Assembly: GCA_033239125.1 (NCBI GenBank) | Contig: BSWB01000001.1 | Coordinates: 114,198,916 to 114,262,915 of the forward strand | DNA from: Fagopyrum homotropicum | Lineage: Eukaryota; Streptophyta; Magnoliopsida; Caryophyllales; Polygonaceae | Reading direction: 5' to 3' | Length of the DNA: 64,000 nt | Shown here: positions 41,461 through 53,076 of the stretch, in pieces | Numbering within the stretch: position 1 is the first letter of the stretch | Layout: each line of letters begins with the position of its first letter | Program-made: the position numbers and the translations under genes | The notes under the pieces: generated by a model | Database searches by the model: none | Seen by the model: only the letters and a program-made list of their open reading frames with translations | What the model was told of the DNA's origin: nothing

Positions 41461-44400
41461 AGGATCGTTAACACTTCCCGATGAACGGGAGATCCAAGTT
41501 ACTATTGGTGAACGACATTTGCTTGCACCGGTATCAAAACGAGTAAGCCCAACCGAAGAAGTTAGTGTTGTTACAGTCTATGAAATTGATGAAGAGCTAG
41601 ATTGGAGACAACCGATGATTGACTATTTGAAACATGGGGTTTTACCCGAGGATGCAAAAAAGAAAGTAGATGTCAAAAGACGAGCGCCAAGATTTCTTTT
41701 GCAAAATGATACGCTATACCGAAGGGCTTTTGATGGAATGTTACTTAGGTGTTTGTCAAAAGAAGAGGCTAGGTACATCCTTCTAGAGACTCATGCTGGG
41801 GTATGTGGAGTGTTAGCATGAAATATTGTGATATTTTAGGCACGTTTTCTAAACATATTTGATTCATATTGATAGTCTTTGATTGAGCTTTGTGCATATG
41901 TAAGCTAGTATTACCTATATTGTCAATATGGATGTCTACACTAGTTCTATGTTGATTATAGGTGATTTGGAGCTATTTCCGAACGGAATCGAGCAAAGGA
42001 GAGTTGAGTTGATATGTCCATAGATTGAGGACACTCTTTGGAAGCAAATTGGAGTTTTAGCTTGAGGAATGCACGAAGTTAGGGAAGAATCACATTCTTG
42101 CCCTAAACCACGCTCTAAAATACGACCGTATCACATTCCATGTACAATTCCACGACCGTGGATTTAGAGTCAGAAATTGATGTTCATTCCAGAGGATATT
42201 ACGGCCGTGGAACTCATGGTGCAAACCGTATTTATATCCACGCTCTAAATTACGGTCGTGGAACACTTCCACGACCGTGATCTTGGCGAATCTTTTCGCC
42301 ACACTTTGAAGCCATGATCTTTTAAAGATTGGGCCGGGCCGACATTTTGTCCTGCACTATAAAAAGACGGACGAAGCAAGAATCCGTCATCTTGGCTTAG
42401 GGGGGAATTTTGGCAATCCACATTCTATCAACGCATAAACCGGCTACACTTTGCTTAGCCTTGCTTGGAAGCATCGACATCTCTTTGGGAGATCGAAGTT
42501 CGTGTTTGGGAATTGCCCTAATCTCGCACTTTTGGTGGAGATTGCTGTTGAGATCTCCGGATTGGCGGAAGATCGAAGTTTTCGGAAGATTTTGCAAGAA
42601 GATCTCTCTTCTTGTTTAGGTTTGATTTGGAAAACGGATTGACATCCCGTTTTCCCTTCTTTCCTAAGGTTGTGATTGTTTGCTTCACCTTGAATTTTTT
42701 GACAATACTTGTTCTTGATTGTGACTTTGAGATTGAATTGAAGATTATTGAAAGTTCTTGAAAGTTTTCATCTTTTTATCTTTTAAATTCTTGAATTGAT
42801 ATCAACATGACTATTATTGGCTAAAAACCCTTAACAATTCTAAGGTGAAGGGTTGATAGTTGTGGCTTAAATGATGATAGATCGATCGTAAACAGATTAG
42901 ACTATGAGAGTTAGAGAGAATCGCCGACAACCCTAAATTACGGTCTGTTCTTGAGTCCACGGCCGTGGAACCTCAAGAACTAACCGTAATTTCCCTTAAG
43001 TCTACGAACCTTCTTTTACTTTAATCTAAAGTTAAAGATTTGCTTTAGCTTAGTTTAGACTTGTCTTTTCTAGGTGGTAGTGAAGCCTCAACAACCTCTA
43101 CCTCGATTGTGAGTGTCACAACCTCAATCGGTTAAGTTAGTCTTGATCCTTGGATTACAAGTTTGGGTATTTGACACTAATTCTCATCTTTAGAATCTTT
43201 CTATATTGAGCCTCAACAACCTGTATAGAGAGTGCCTTGTAGGTGAGTTATATAAGGTTTTTGGAACTTCACCGTACGATTACCTTACATTAGTATACCT
43301 TCGCATATCTCAACTCTGTCTTCACATAATTTAGTATATCTTGAATCGATTGCCACAGCTGGATACTTGGATCTTTAGGATTGTTGTTTTCCCAATATTT
43401 GCAAAACTCCCATATTTATTTGCTTGATAATCTGCAATCGAGTTCGTTCCCACCCAAATCCCTGTGTTCGATACTCTGAAATTCTTGCTTAGCTACGTCG
43501 ATCCGTACACTGCGGGTTCGCTCCTTGATTCTAGTTTTATAAATTTAAAGCTTATTTGCACACACCTTTAGGGGCGAACATGGAGCACATCAAGCGGGTC
43601 GAAAATTAGCCGATCAAGTTAAGAGGTTAGGGTATTATTGGCCATCTATGGTGAAGGACGCAATAAGATTTGCAAAGGCATGTCATGCTTGCCAGATCCA
43701 TTCCGATTTTATTCACCAACCACCCCAACTTCTCCATCCAACTATTTTATCATGGCCATTTAATGCATGGGGTCTTGATGTGGTAGGGCCCATCAATCCA
43801 TCATCCTCTCGAGGTCACCGATATATTTTGGCTGCAACTGATTATTTCTCTAAATGGGCTGAGGCTTTACCATTAAGAGTGGTGGGGCAAAAGAGGTAGC
43901 AAACTTCATAAGGATTCAACTAATGTACCGATTTGGAGTCCCTGCGAAAATCATTTCAGACAACGCTTTGTACTTCAAGAATCAAATGTTGGTGAAATTA
44001 GCTGAAAAGTTTGGATTCAAACACAGTTTTTCATCAAGCTATAATCCATCTTCAAATGGCCAAGCCGAAGCGTTCAACAAGGTTCTCTCAAAACTTTTAA
44101 AAAAGATGGTTTCGAAATCAAAAAGAGATTGGCATGAGCATCTACTTGAGGCCTTGTGGGCATACCGGACAACGGTACGAACATCAACTGGGTGCACACC
44201 ATACAATCTTGTTTTTGGCTCTGAGGCGGTATTGCCACTTGAAGTACAACTACCGTCTCTAAGGGTCGCAGTGCAACTTACTGATCCGGAGGAGAGCACC
44301 AAGGTCCGTTAAGCCGAGCTCGAGGCTCTAGATGAACGGAGATTGTGGGCACAACAGAGGCTCGAGATATATCAAGCTCAAATAGCCGGGGCATTCAACA

Positions 44401-44624
44401 AATGAGTCAAATTTCGGTCCTTTTCGGTCGGGGATCTAGTACTTACAATAAGGCGCCCAATTGTCATTAACCGAAAGTCGCAAGGAAAATTTGAGCCAAA
44501 GTGGGAAGGACCATATGTCATCACCAAGGTCTTCTCCAAAGGTGCGTATGAGCTCTCAAGTGTAGATGGCGGTGCCATGTATGCTTGTGTTAATGGGAAA
44601 TTTGTAAAGAAGTTCTTTGCTTAG
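41461..44624 (+). pseudogene. Integrase, element E, split by a solo LTR and further damaged
   Basis: Frame runs from RNase H into RRAPRFLLQNDTLYRR and HAGVCG, is interrupted by the solo LTR (41811-43580), and resumes after the second TGGAG with AHQAGRKLADQVKRLGYYW and CHACQ, giving the zinc-binding HHCC. Catalytic D in WGLDVVGP, D in IISDNALYF, E in NGQAEAFN. A GPY module follows (EPKWEGPYVITKVF). Damage: one G lost from a G run near 43885 (frameshift), TAA at 44310-44312 and TGA at 44403-44405, both explained by C to T. The end is TAG 44622-44624. Confidence 0.88.
41811..43580 (+). repeat. Solo LTR of A/B Athila family inside E integrase, duplication TGGAG
   Basis: TGTTAGCATG to GCGAACA, 1770 bp, flanked by perfect TGGAG (41806-41810, 43581-43585). 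No internal region. TATA at 42358-42365, palindrome cluster at 42115-42285, leader hairpin at 42935-42992, shared block at 43503-43521. Removing it and one TGGAG restores the integrase reading frame, proving the order of insertion. Confidence 0.96.
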
Positions 44625-44645
44625 AGTTCTGTTCTCAAGTAAGAA

Positions 44646-44682
44646 CTACGTGAAGACTTGATGCTGTCTATCGGCTACGTAG
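44646..44682 (+). other. Structured module copy d (after E integrase stop)
   Basis: 22 bases after the integrase stop. Outer stem CTACG/CGTAG, spacer ending CTTGAT, inner stem GCTG/CGGC (one G-T pair), loop TCTAT, then TA. Confidence 0.6.
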
Positions 44683-44878
44683 GAAATTTGGTAGAAAAAG
44701 AGTACCAAATCCAGTCGCAAAAAAAAAAAAAAAAACATTATTATCTTTTTATGCAAATGATAGTCTAGATAATCCGGAAAACCCTTCATAGAAGGTGGGT
44801 TCGGATTATTTCGGGTGATGCATATGAAATTTTATTTTTCAAAGAAAAAAAAATCTAATCTAATTGGTTCATCAAGAA

Positions 44879-44916
44879 CTACGAACGGCTTGATCCCTCA
44901 CAAAGAGGGTACGTAG
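44879..44916 (+). other. Structured module copy e (E 3' noncoding region)
   Basis: Outer stem CTACG/CGTAG, spacer ending CTTGAT, inner stem CCCTC/GAGGG, loop ACAAA, then TA. Confidence 0.7.
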
Positions 44917-45494
44917 GCAGTCTAGCTAGTCTAGATGCAGCCACACACACACACACACACACACAAAAAAAAAAACTCACACTTTCTTGTATCTAAACCA
45001 AGATCGAATGCTCCCAAGACTTCCAAACAATACTCCACAGTTGAAACTCCGAATGATATGGACATTACGCTATAACACATTTACGTTGACATTTTAGTAG
45101 CCCGACAAATCTCCATGGCATGAAAAGCCTCAAAACCAAATTTTCATCCATGAAGTGACCATGGATAAAGTTGAAGATAAATATGACCCAGAGAGCCTCC
45201 AAGTCAAAGCTTTATACCAAATATCAACTCAAAATAAATCAAAATTCTTATCTACACATACCTCATGTTGTTTATGGTAGTTCGGATGCAAGTTGTCATT
45301 GATAAATTTGTATGTCTATGCACAATTTACATTGGAGATATAAGTCTAGCAAGCTCGGACCATTTTCGCTCGAAGTGTTTAGGGAGAAGATCCACATCGA
45401 CGCTCAGAAGCTTGATTTATATTAAACAAGCCTTGCTAAATCAATCAAAAAAAAATGAAGAACTTTGAACGCGTTTGATATGACTCACACGTGC

Positions 45495-45507
45495 AAAGTT
45501 CGGGGGC
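45495..45507 (+). promoter_or_regulatory. Polypurine tract, element E
   Basis: AAAGTTCGGGGGC just before the 3' LTR start TGTTAAATGA. Confidence 0.75.
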
Positions 45508-45510
45508 AAC

Positions 45511-48500
45511 TGTTAAATGAAAATTTTCATAAATATAAATTTATCGCGACTTTGGAAGTAAGCGATAAGTCATGGATGTGATTTCCGTCAAAGGATTGTA
45601 AAAATGATATTTAAAGGGTCTTTTGTGAAAATTATTATAATTTTCAAACAAAGTTGGTGGATGCAAATATTTGACTTTTTTTTTTAAGACGGTAAGGTCA
45701 ACGCTTCGTAAATGATATATTATACACGTATATGTTCATGGGAAGACATGCAACATGCATGAAATACATAATGGTCAGTCATTGATAAAGAGTCTGAGAT
45801 TTTGCAATGAAAAGCGGAGGAGCCACCGATGAAATTAGCAAGATCATTATTAACATTAATTGGTCACAATTTTCCTAATACAAAAGGAAAATGAGAGAAG
45901 ATACATCGGTGAACAGGTCAATGGTTTTAAATGGGCAACATTTACTAGCTGCCATTTCAAAAGTCCTAATTGATGTTTATCATTTAGTGTCAATTTTTAA
46001 TACAAATTGCACGTTACTCTTTCAAAAATTTTACCGGTCATTGCTAATAAAGTGAGGTGATTAATTGCTTTAAAATTTCAATTATCATCCTTGCCTTTCA
46101 AAATACGTCATCCTCCTATAAATACATTTGAAAGGCGATCGTTTTGGGCATATGTTTTCGAACGCCCATAAATAGGCAGAGGAGGCTGCAAAATTCCAAA
46201 AGCAAAATTCAAAGAGTACGAGAAAGAAAGCAGCAAAGGAGACAGATTCAAGACTCAAAGGCGAAATACGAGTTTTCCTATAATCCTTTCGAAGCAAGGC
46301 AACAGTCTATTGTTCTTCTAAGTAAGTTCTTTGTAAAATTATTTTTGTTGTTGTTTATGTTCACCTTAAGCAGGAACTATTCTCGGATATGTGGAGAAGA
46401 TCAATATGTGTGATGCAAAAGACTTGTAGCGGTCAAAAGGATTCTAGTATATGCATAAATCACAACAAATTTTGGAGAAGTCCATGATGCGCAATGCAAA
46501 TCTTGTCATTCGTCGATCAAAAGGGAGTTATTTGCTGGTTATAATTATCAAAATTGGTTATGCACCATGATGATGCTTGCAAGAGAAATGACGACAATAT
46601 ACACTACAAAAGATTGCGGAAGTAAAAGAGAAGAAGGAACAATGTGTATGGTGATCTTGTGTTCTTCTAAGTTCGGGTGTAGTTCGATCGAGTTCTGGAT
46701 TCATTGGGTTTGGTTTGTATGTCTCCAAACACTATAAACGCAAAGTGGCTCCTTGACAAATGTCAAGTTCAAAAACAAAACAAAAAGAGTGGGAGTTTGG
46801 ATAAGCTCAAAGACCTTATAAAAAGGGGAGAAGCAAGAAGCACCGTGTACGAGTCGATCAAATGACTAACAGGGAGGAAAACCGTCGTTCAATGTCGAGA
46901 CGGTCTAAGTTTACATATGGTCCAAAAAGAATTTGCAAAAGTTCAAGAGATTCGGTGCAAAGACGAGGAAAGTTCAAGCAAATATGGTAGATGCAAAGTT
47001 GAGGGAAATAGCCAACACCGAACACCGCATACGAGGTCGATCAAAGAAAGAATCAACATAAGAGGTCATGTTGAGGGGCGAGGGAGTCTCGATTAGCTGG
47101 TGTAATATAAAGAGGTCAAGTACAACACAAGTATAATGAAACGTGTCATTCAACGTCGAGACGGTGTAAGTTTGCATATGGTCTAGAAGGATTTCCAAAG
47201 GCTCAAAAGAAATTCAGTATAGAAGGGAGACAACCAAATAATATTCAAAAGCAGATCCCCACAAAGCATAGTGTCTACAGCCAAAGAAGTAGATTGCAAG
47301 GAGCTTCTTTATATTATTTTTTTCCACACATTTATGAAGGACAGAAAAATCAAACACAGTAGACATGAAAGTGAAAGAGCTTTACAAGTTGAAAAGAAGG
47401 ACATGAAGGTAGAGTTTTGAATTTATTTGTCCAAAATCTCCAACAACTACGAAACAACAGCATGCACCGCTACAAAATCGATACAGGTCAAATCAAGCAC
47501 AATAGGGAAGATGGTTTCCTAAAACAAAACGAAGAGATGGGACTCGTGTAAAAGAAAAAAAATGGCAGATTGAGTAGGGAATAAATTCTAATATTTCGAT
47601 TGAAATAAATTCTACACAACTCTAGCCGTATATGGTTCGATTATTCTCATAGGGAGTCGGCGGTTAGACCAAACTCATCCATAAACCATCCTCAAGTTTC
47701 AAGCCAATAAGTTCAAATGCTTTTGTAGCGAGGGCCTTAAAATGTTATGGTCGAAAAGCGTTAGGGTAAAAAAATGAAGACCCCGAAGCAATGCATATGA
47801 TTCCATCAAAGAACTTTTAAAAGAAAGAGACTTTGTTAATCAAAATCGATACAATGACCTTGTTAGTTGCTCCACCTCATTAAGGTTCGATCGAGACCAT
47901 ATTGGAACAAAGTGCCTACAAAAGCTACAAAAAGGAAAGAGATGAAATATTATTTCATATCTACACAAATTCAAAATAAAGAAGAAGAAAAAAAAATAAA
48001 AGACATCCTACATTGAGCAGAGACGAAGCCAATCTTAAGAGGATAAGACACTGAATTGGATGGAAATAAAGTTTTCTACATCTCAAGCCGTTTTCATCAA
48101 AATCGCGTAGACACTTTAAGATGGGACGTTTACGATCAAGTTCTAGAGTAAAAGAGCTCAAGGGGTATTTTACTTCCATAAGCTTGTGAAGTAAATGAAA
48201 CGAGTTAAGTACAAGGACGAGAGAATGTACGAAGGAAAGGTTGAGAAAACTTTCATTCTTCAAAATCTAGCGCGTAAAAATTCAAGATATAATAGATGTG
48301 AATCGATCAACGATAAAGAGTCAACAACGAAAGAAAAAAAAATTTCAATAGTGAGACGGAAATGAAGACCCGTAGTCAGATTGAAACCAATTGTTTCGAA
48401 TGGTGCAAGTTAAGTTGTGGTGCGACTGACCTCAAAAGTTGTTGAGCAATACATCAAATCCCATAATGGAGGACAAGGATATTGCATTATCATACTCCTC

Positions 48501-49198
48501 GAAACCAAAATTATCAAGCATCAAGCTCAAGTTTATTTTGTCTATGAAAAGGGCGAATAAAGAGAACACGATTTGCGAACTACGCGCGGTTTGATCCCCG
48601 CAAAGAGGGGTACGTAGGAGTCTTGACTCAAATATCAATCAAGTTCAATCGCCGATGTCAAAAGTGTCACAAATTATTTGATGATGAACTACGGTGACTT
48701 GATTCCGTCTCAAACGGATACGTAGGAAACTCGTCGAGTTCAGTCATACGCTAAAAAAAGAAGATGAGAAATATATTCAACTTAGAATTTCTCATACGCA
48801 AATGATAGTCGGATAATTTGGAAAAACCTTCATAGAAGGTGGGTCCGAATGATTCTAGTGATGCGAGAAAAGAGAGAAATATAAGTGATAACTGGTGCGG
48901 GTTTTGGAAAACCCTTCATAGAAGGTGTGTTTGGATCCGACCTATGATACAAAGAAATCAAAGTCCGCAAAAATATCTCTATGAACTACGTAAGACTTGA
49001 TCCTTCTGAGGGAAGGTACGTAGGCAACCCGTCGGGTTCAGCCCAAATACTCAAGAAAAAGTGAAGAGGTTATCGAGAGTGTAATCAGTATTGTTTTAGA
49101 ATCGTGAGAATACACGAACAAGGGTCGGACTTTTATATTCATATTTCAAATGAAATGTGTTACGCAATTTTATTTTCTTGTAATATTTTTGCCTAACA
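45511..49198 (+). repeat. 3' LTR of element E
   Basis: 3688 bp, co-linear with the 5' LTR, about 40 differences by eye plus a few 1-bp indels in A or T runs. TATAAATA at 46117-46124. Modules a, b and c are at 48580, 48689 and 48986. Confidence 0.95.
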
Positions 49199-49748
49199 GT
49201 GTTCCTAGCAAGCTTAGGATGTGGAGGAGGGATTTGATCTTGAGGATGAAGTTTTGAGAGGACCCAGCTAGAGAAGGAAGTCATAGAAGCTCAAGTGCAC
49301 AATCGAAGATTGACGAAAACGTTATTTCTGGAGTTCAGCCGCGGGGGCAGATTTAGTAAACCGCATTGGTGGTGAACACTGTTGCGGGGACGAAGCCAGG
49401 ATTTCCAGGAGCCATGGGGGTGGTTAACAGTGTTGTGGGGGCGGTGACCTTCAGCACGCATTCGCGCCTTTTGTTTCCGCGATTGCGTTTCTTTAACATT
49501 AGGCTCTTCTTCTCCCTTCTTCTTCTTTCCTTCCTTCGTTGTGACGTTGATCCATGTTAGTAGCATGCTTAGGGTGGACCTAGGATAGTTGTAAATGCCA
49601 TCTAGTGGTTGTGGACCTTAGGAGACCTTAGAGTCTCGGTTGTTGCTTAGATGACTCGAGTGTGATGATCTTGTTATACCTCCTAGACTAGTTGTGTTCT
49701 AGCTTGGTTTTGAGTTCTCCTTGTAGGAGAGTGGGTTGTTGTAGTGCT
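49199..49748 (+). repeat. G LTR, piece 3
   Basis: Begins GTGTT (imperfect duplication of GTGTA). Contains the GC-rich cluster CCGCGGGGGCAG to GTGGGGGCGGTG (49339-49445). From 49620 (AGGAGACCTTAGAGTCTC) it matches the second G copy at 57134. It ends at GTGCT before D2. Confidence 0.8.
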
Positions 49749-51512
49749 TGATAGCATGTATTATAGTCTATATTTTGGGACTTGTTTAGACGTTTTATCT
49801 TCAATAATCTGCATGTTTGAATGTATACTATGTGATTACATTGTCATTTCATCTACCTTCACGGGAATCGAGGTCTACACCAAGTTTCGTTGTAATCGTA
49901 GGTAAAATGGCACGTTTTGCATTAAAATGGAGCTAAGGAGCAAAAGAGTAATTGGAGCTACATTCAGGAGTTTAAAAGAGAACTCAGGAATCAAGGAATT
50001 CACAAAGAAGATTTACTTTGGACCAGATTTGAGAGATTTCACCTTCAGCTGAGATTCACCTCGGTTGACCACAGAGTCACCTCGACCGAGGTGATCTAGA
50101 GGAGCGCCCCGACCGAGGCGAATACCCCGACGCGGCGAGATATATTTTATTTGGCTGAGATCTTTTATTTTTGAAAGGAGAGATCTTATATTTTTGGGCT
50201 GGATTTATGGAAGAAAGATCATATATTTGGGAGATCTATTTTAGAGATATGGATATATTTTATTAGGAAATTATCTTTTTAAGATATTATTATCTTTGGA
50301 AGATAATTCTCCTATATAAAGGGTTGGATTTTCCACAATTCAACAACCTCGCACCTTTGGATTTTTATCCTTTACACCATATTCTCCCAGCTGCAATTAG
50401 GAAGGAAGCTTGAAGGAAGATTCAAGATTGAAGGAAGTTTATAGCTTTGAGACAGCTTTTAAGGGTATTTGTAAGACTTTCTTAGAATCCCTTTTGTTTG
50501 ATTGTCTTGTTGGATTTGTGATCCAAGGAACGCTGATTTGTTTGATATTTGATTCAGTTATTGAAGCCTTGTTCTTAAGGTTATTGTGTTCAAATATTCA
50601 TTCTCTTCCCATATATTTGATTATTGTTGTCATGATGATGAATGGCTAATATCCTTGTGCGATTCTAGGGTGATTGGCTGAAGGTTGTGGGAAAAACAAT
50701 GATAGAATAATCTTTAATTCCAGTAGGACCCTGAAAGCTCGAGACTTTACCCTTAACCTTAGAACATCTCGTTCAGTCGATGAACATCTCGGTCGGGGTG
50801 GAACTTGACTGACCGAGGTGACTTATCTGATCCGTAACTGAGAGTTAAGTGTTAGAGTTTGCTAAATCCAATTCTTATTACACCTTTCCTGGTTCAATGC
50901 AAGCTTAGGATGAGACTTACCCGATAATTCCTTTGTTTGTTTACCCATGATCATAAGTGTAGGTAATAAAGGTTTATCCTTTATTGGGGTTTGATTGTGA
51001 TTTCATTCCATCTTTGTGAGTTAGCCTGAGACTTACCCGGTAAAGGTTGATTCTATTCCCTTAGTTGGTGTGTTGGTTTGATATTATAATTCGTTTCCTT
51101 AGTACCTTAAGACTTACCCGGTGATAGGTTCTTTGGCTTGGGATTGTGAGTAGTGAGACTTACCCGGTGATCTATTCCACTTTAGAAACACCTTCCCTTA
51201 GCAAAATCTCAGCTTTGTCCGCTTTATCTTGAGATCTTGAGTTGGAACTACAACTACATGTTTTAATTCCTAGAATTCGCATATTTCCTTTAATTGACTT
51301 TATTATTATCTTTGATTGTTTTAATCGCTTTTGTGGTTATTTGTAATATTGACAACCTATATTTGCGTTGTTTCATCTAAGTCCCTGTGATCGACCCCTG
51401 AAATTCTTGCTTTTATTACAATTGACCCGTACATTGCGGGTTCACATCCTTGTTTTAAGCATACTTCTTGGGTTATAAATTTAAAGCTTCCACACACCAT
51501 TTGGAGCGAACA
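49749..51512 (+). repeat. 5' LTR of D2
   Basis: TGATAGCATG to GAGCGAACA, 1764 bp. TATATAAA at 50313-50320. Family motif TCACCTCGACCGAGGTGA at about 50077-50093. Leader arms CTCGGTC (50788) and GACCGAG (50811). GAGACTTACCCGGT-type repeats at about 50913, 51028, 51109 and 51153. AATAAAGG-CCTTTATT hairpin near 50965. Shared block, slightly mutated, at 51427-51445. Confidence 0.93.
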
Positions 51513-51518
51513 AGTTTT

Positions 51519-51535
51519 TGGCGCCGTTGCCGGGG
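51519..51535 (+). promoter_or_regulatory. Primer binding site (tRNA-Asp type), D2
   Basis: TGGCGCCGTTGCCGGGG, followed directly by the palindrome CTTGATCAAG (51537-51546) and then GGGGCAATTGCCCC (51572-51585). Confidence 0.92.
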
Positions 51536-51641
51536 ACTTGATCAAGACCGAGCCGGTTGCGGTTGTCTTTCGGGGCAATTGCCCCTGTTGCTACTAACCA
51601 CTCTACTTGAGTGACTTTCGCAGGTTCTTCTTTTTAGGTTT

Positions 51642-52992
51642 ATGCGAAGAACCCGTGCTGGGAAGTAAATCGTTCTTACGATCCCGAACCAGAAAAGACA
51701 TATAAGACACGCTTGGAAGAAGCGAAAATGGCCAATCGAGACGATCGCGATCTTGAGGCCGAGTTGAAGGAGGCGATGGAACAGTTGCGCCTCAATAGGG
51801 AAGAACTGCGGCGCGAAAGGGAGGAAAATCGCACCATAGCTGCAGAGATTGCAGCAGATATGGCTGAGTTACGAGCTCAGATGTTATTTTTGCAGGTATT
51901 CCACATACCCTAGGGCAGAGGATGGACCCAAACCAGCAAGTGAGGCGTCCAGGAGTCAACCTAGGAGAGCCAACGGAGCATGATTATGAACTTCGACCGC
52001 AAGTTCTTTCCATGATCCGCCAATGCCAGTTTGGAGGTTTAGAAAGGGAGTCTCCACATCAATATTTACAAAATTATGAGATTTTGATGGAGGCCTTGAG
52101 ACCTTCAAAGGTGGAAAATAATAATTACAGGTTAAGGCCTTTTTACTTTTCTTTGAAAGACAGGGCGCTTACTTGGTACCAGTCTCTTCCTCCCGGAAAG
52201 ATCAACACTTGGGAGGAGATGACAACGGAGTTCTTGACAAAATTCTTTTCCCCCTCCAAAACTGCTGAGATGAGAGGGAAGATCAATGCATTCATCATGA
52301 AGGACAAAGAGAGCTTGTCCAAGTCATGGGAAAGATTTAAAGATGTTCTTTTGGATTGCTCACATCACGGGATTCCAAAGATAGAGTTGATGGAAATCTA
52401 TTTCAAGGGATTGGATGTAGCTACCCAATTCAGCTTTCAACTACTATCCGCCGGCACATTCATGGACATGCCGATTAATGAAGCTTGGGAATTCATTGAA
52501 AAACAAGCTTTGCACATGGAGAAGTACTCGCACCAAGGAGTTAAAACTGGAGTTAAGGGAGCTAATTTCCAGGAGGCTCCGTCAAATGATAATCAACTCA
52601 TTTCCGTAAAAAATAATGTGAAGCAATTGAAGAATCTTTTGGTTGCTCACACCAAAAAGGAAGAGGGAGGAAGGAACAACAACAATAGTTCCCGGAACAA
52701 CAACAATGGTTCCCAGAACAACAAATACAACAACACTAGAGGCTCCAACATCAACAATTGGAGGCCCAACAATCAAAATTCGGGTAACCCTTACTCTAAC
52801 TCCAATTCAAATAATTCTTCTAATCCTTTCCTCTTTTCTTCTTCGTCCACTCCATTGAAGAGGCAGGAGTCTGGATCAAGCTCGTCCCCGCCAGAGAAGA
52901 AAGATGCAGTGCTGGAGGCTATCTTGATCAAGCTCGATGCTATGGAGACGTCCATGACTTCATTTTCGAAGGCACAAAAAGCCTTAGAATAA
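51642..52992 (+). pseudogene. Gag, element D2
   Basis: ATG 51642 (MRRTRAGK) is followed at once by TAA. The homologous frame resumes with a coiled coil (EAELKEAMEQLRLNREELRRER; 51713-51913), then a deletion removes the acidic and Arg-rich part found in B. From 51922 the capsid domain is intact (YFSLKDRALTWYQSLPPGK, EFLTKFFSPSKTAEMRGKI, CSHHGIPKIELMEIYFKGL), followed by an Asn/Ser-rich tail. TAA at 52990-52992 interrupts the link to the protease, which is in the same frame. Confidence 0.85.
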
Positions 52993-53076
52993 CAATTCTT
53001 TAACAAGGCGAATGAAGCGCAAAGAGACCCAGGGAAGCTCCCAGCAAGGACAGAGAGAAACCCTAAAGGACAGATC

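Larger units (their letters stand above)
44625..45510 (+). other. 3' noncoding region of element E
   Basis: Holds two further modules (44646-44682, 44879-44916), an ACCCTTCATAGAAGGTGGGT copy (about 44781), an A run (44709-44725), a (CA)n run (44941-44964) and unassigned AT-rich DNA. It ends with the polypurine tract. Confidence 0.75.
31143..49198 (+). mobile_element. Tat-lineage Ty3/gypsy retrotransposon E (18 kb with nested solo LTR)
   Basis: Two 3.69-kb LTRs, a primer site at 34838, gag, protease, RT, RNase H, a second (plant-type) RNase H, integrase, 3' noncoding region and polypurine tract. The double RNase H and very long LTRs are hallmarks of the Tat lineage (relatives of Ogre and Retand). 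The LTRs differ at about 40 sites by eye, about 1.1%. Flanks are GTGTA and GTGTT, an imperfect duplication. An A/B-family solo LTR sits in the integrase. Confidence 0.95.
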
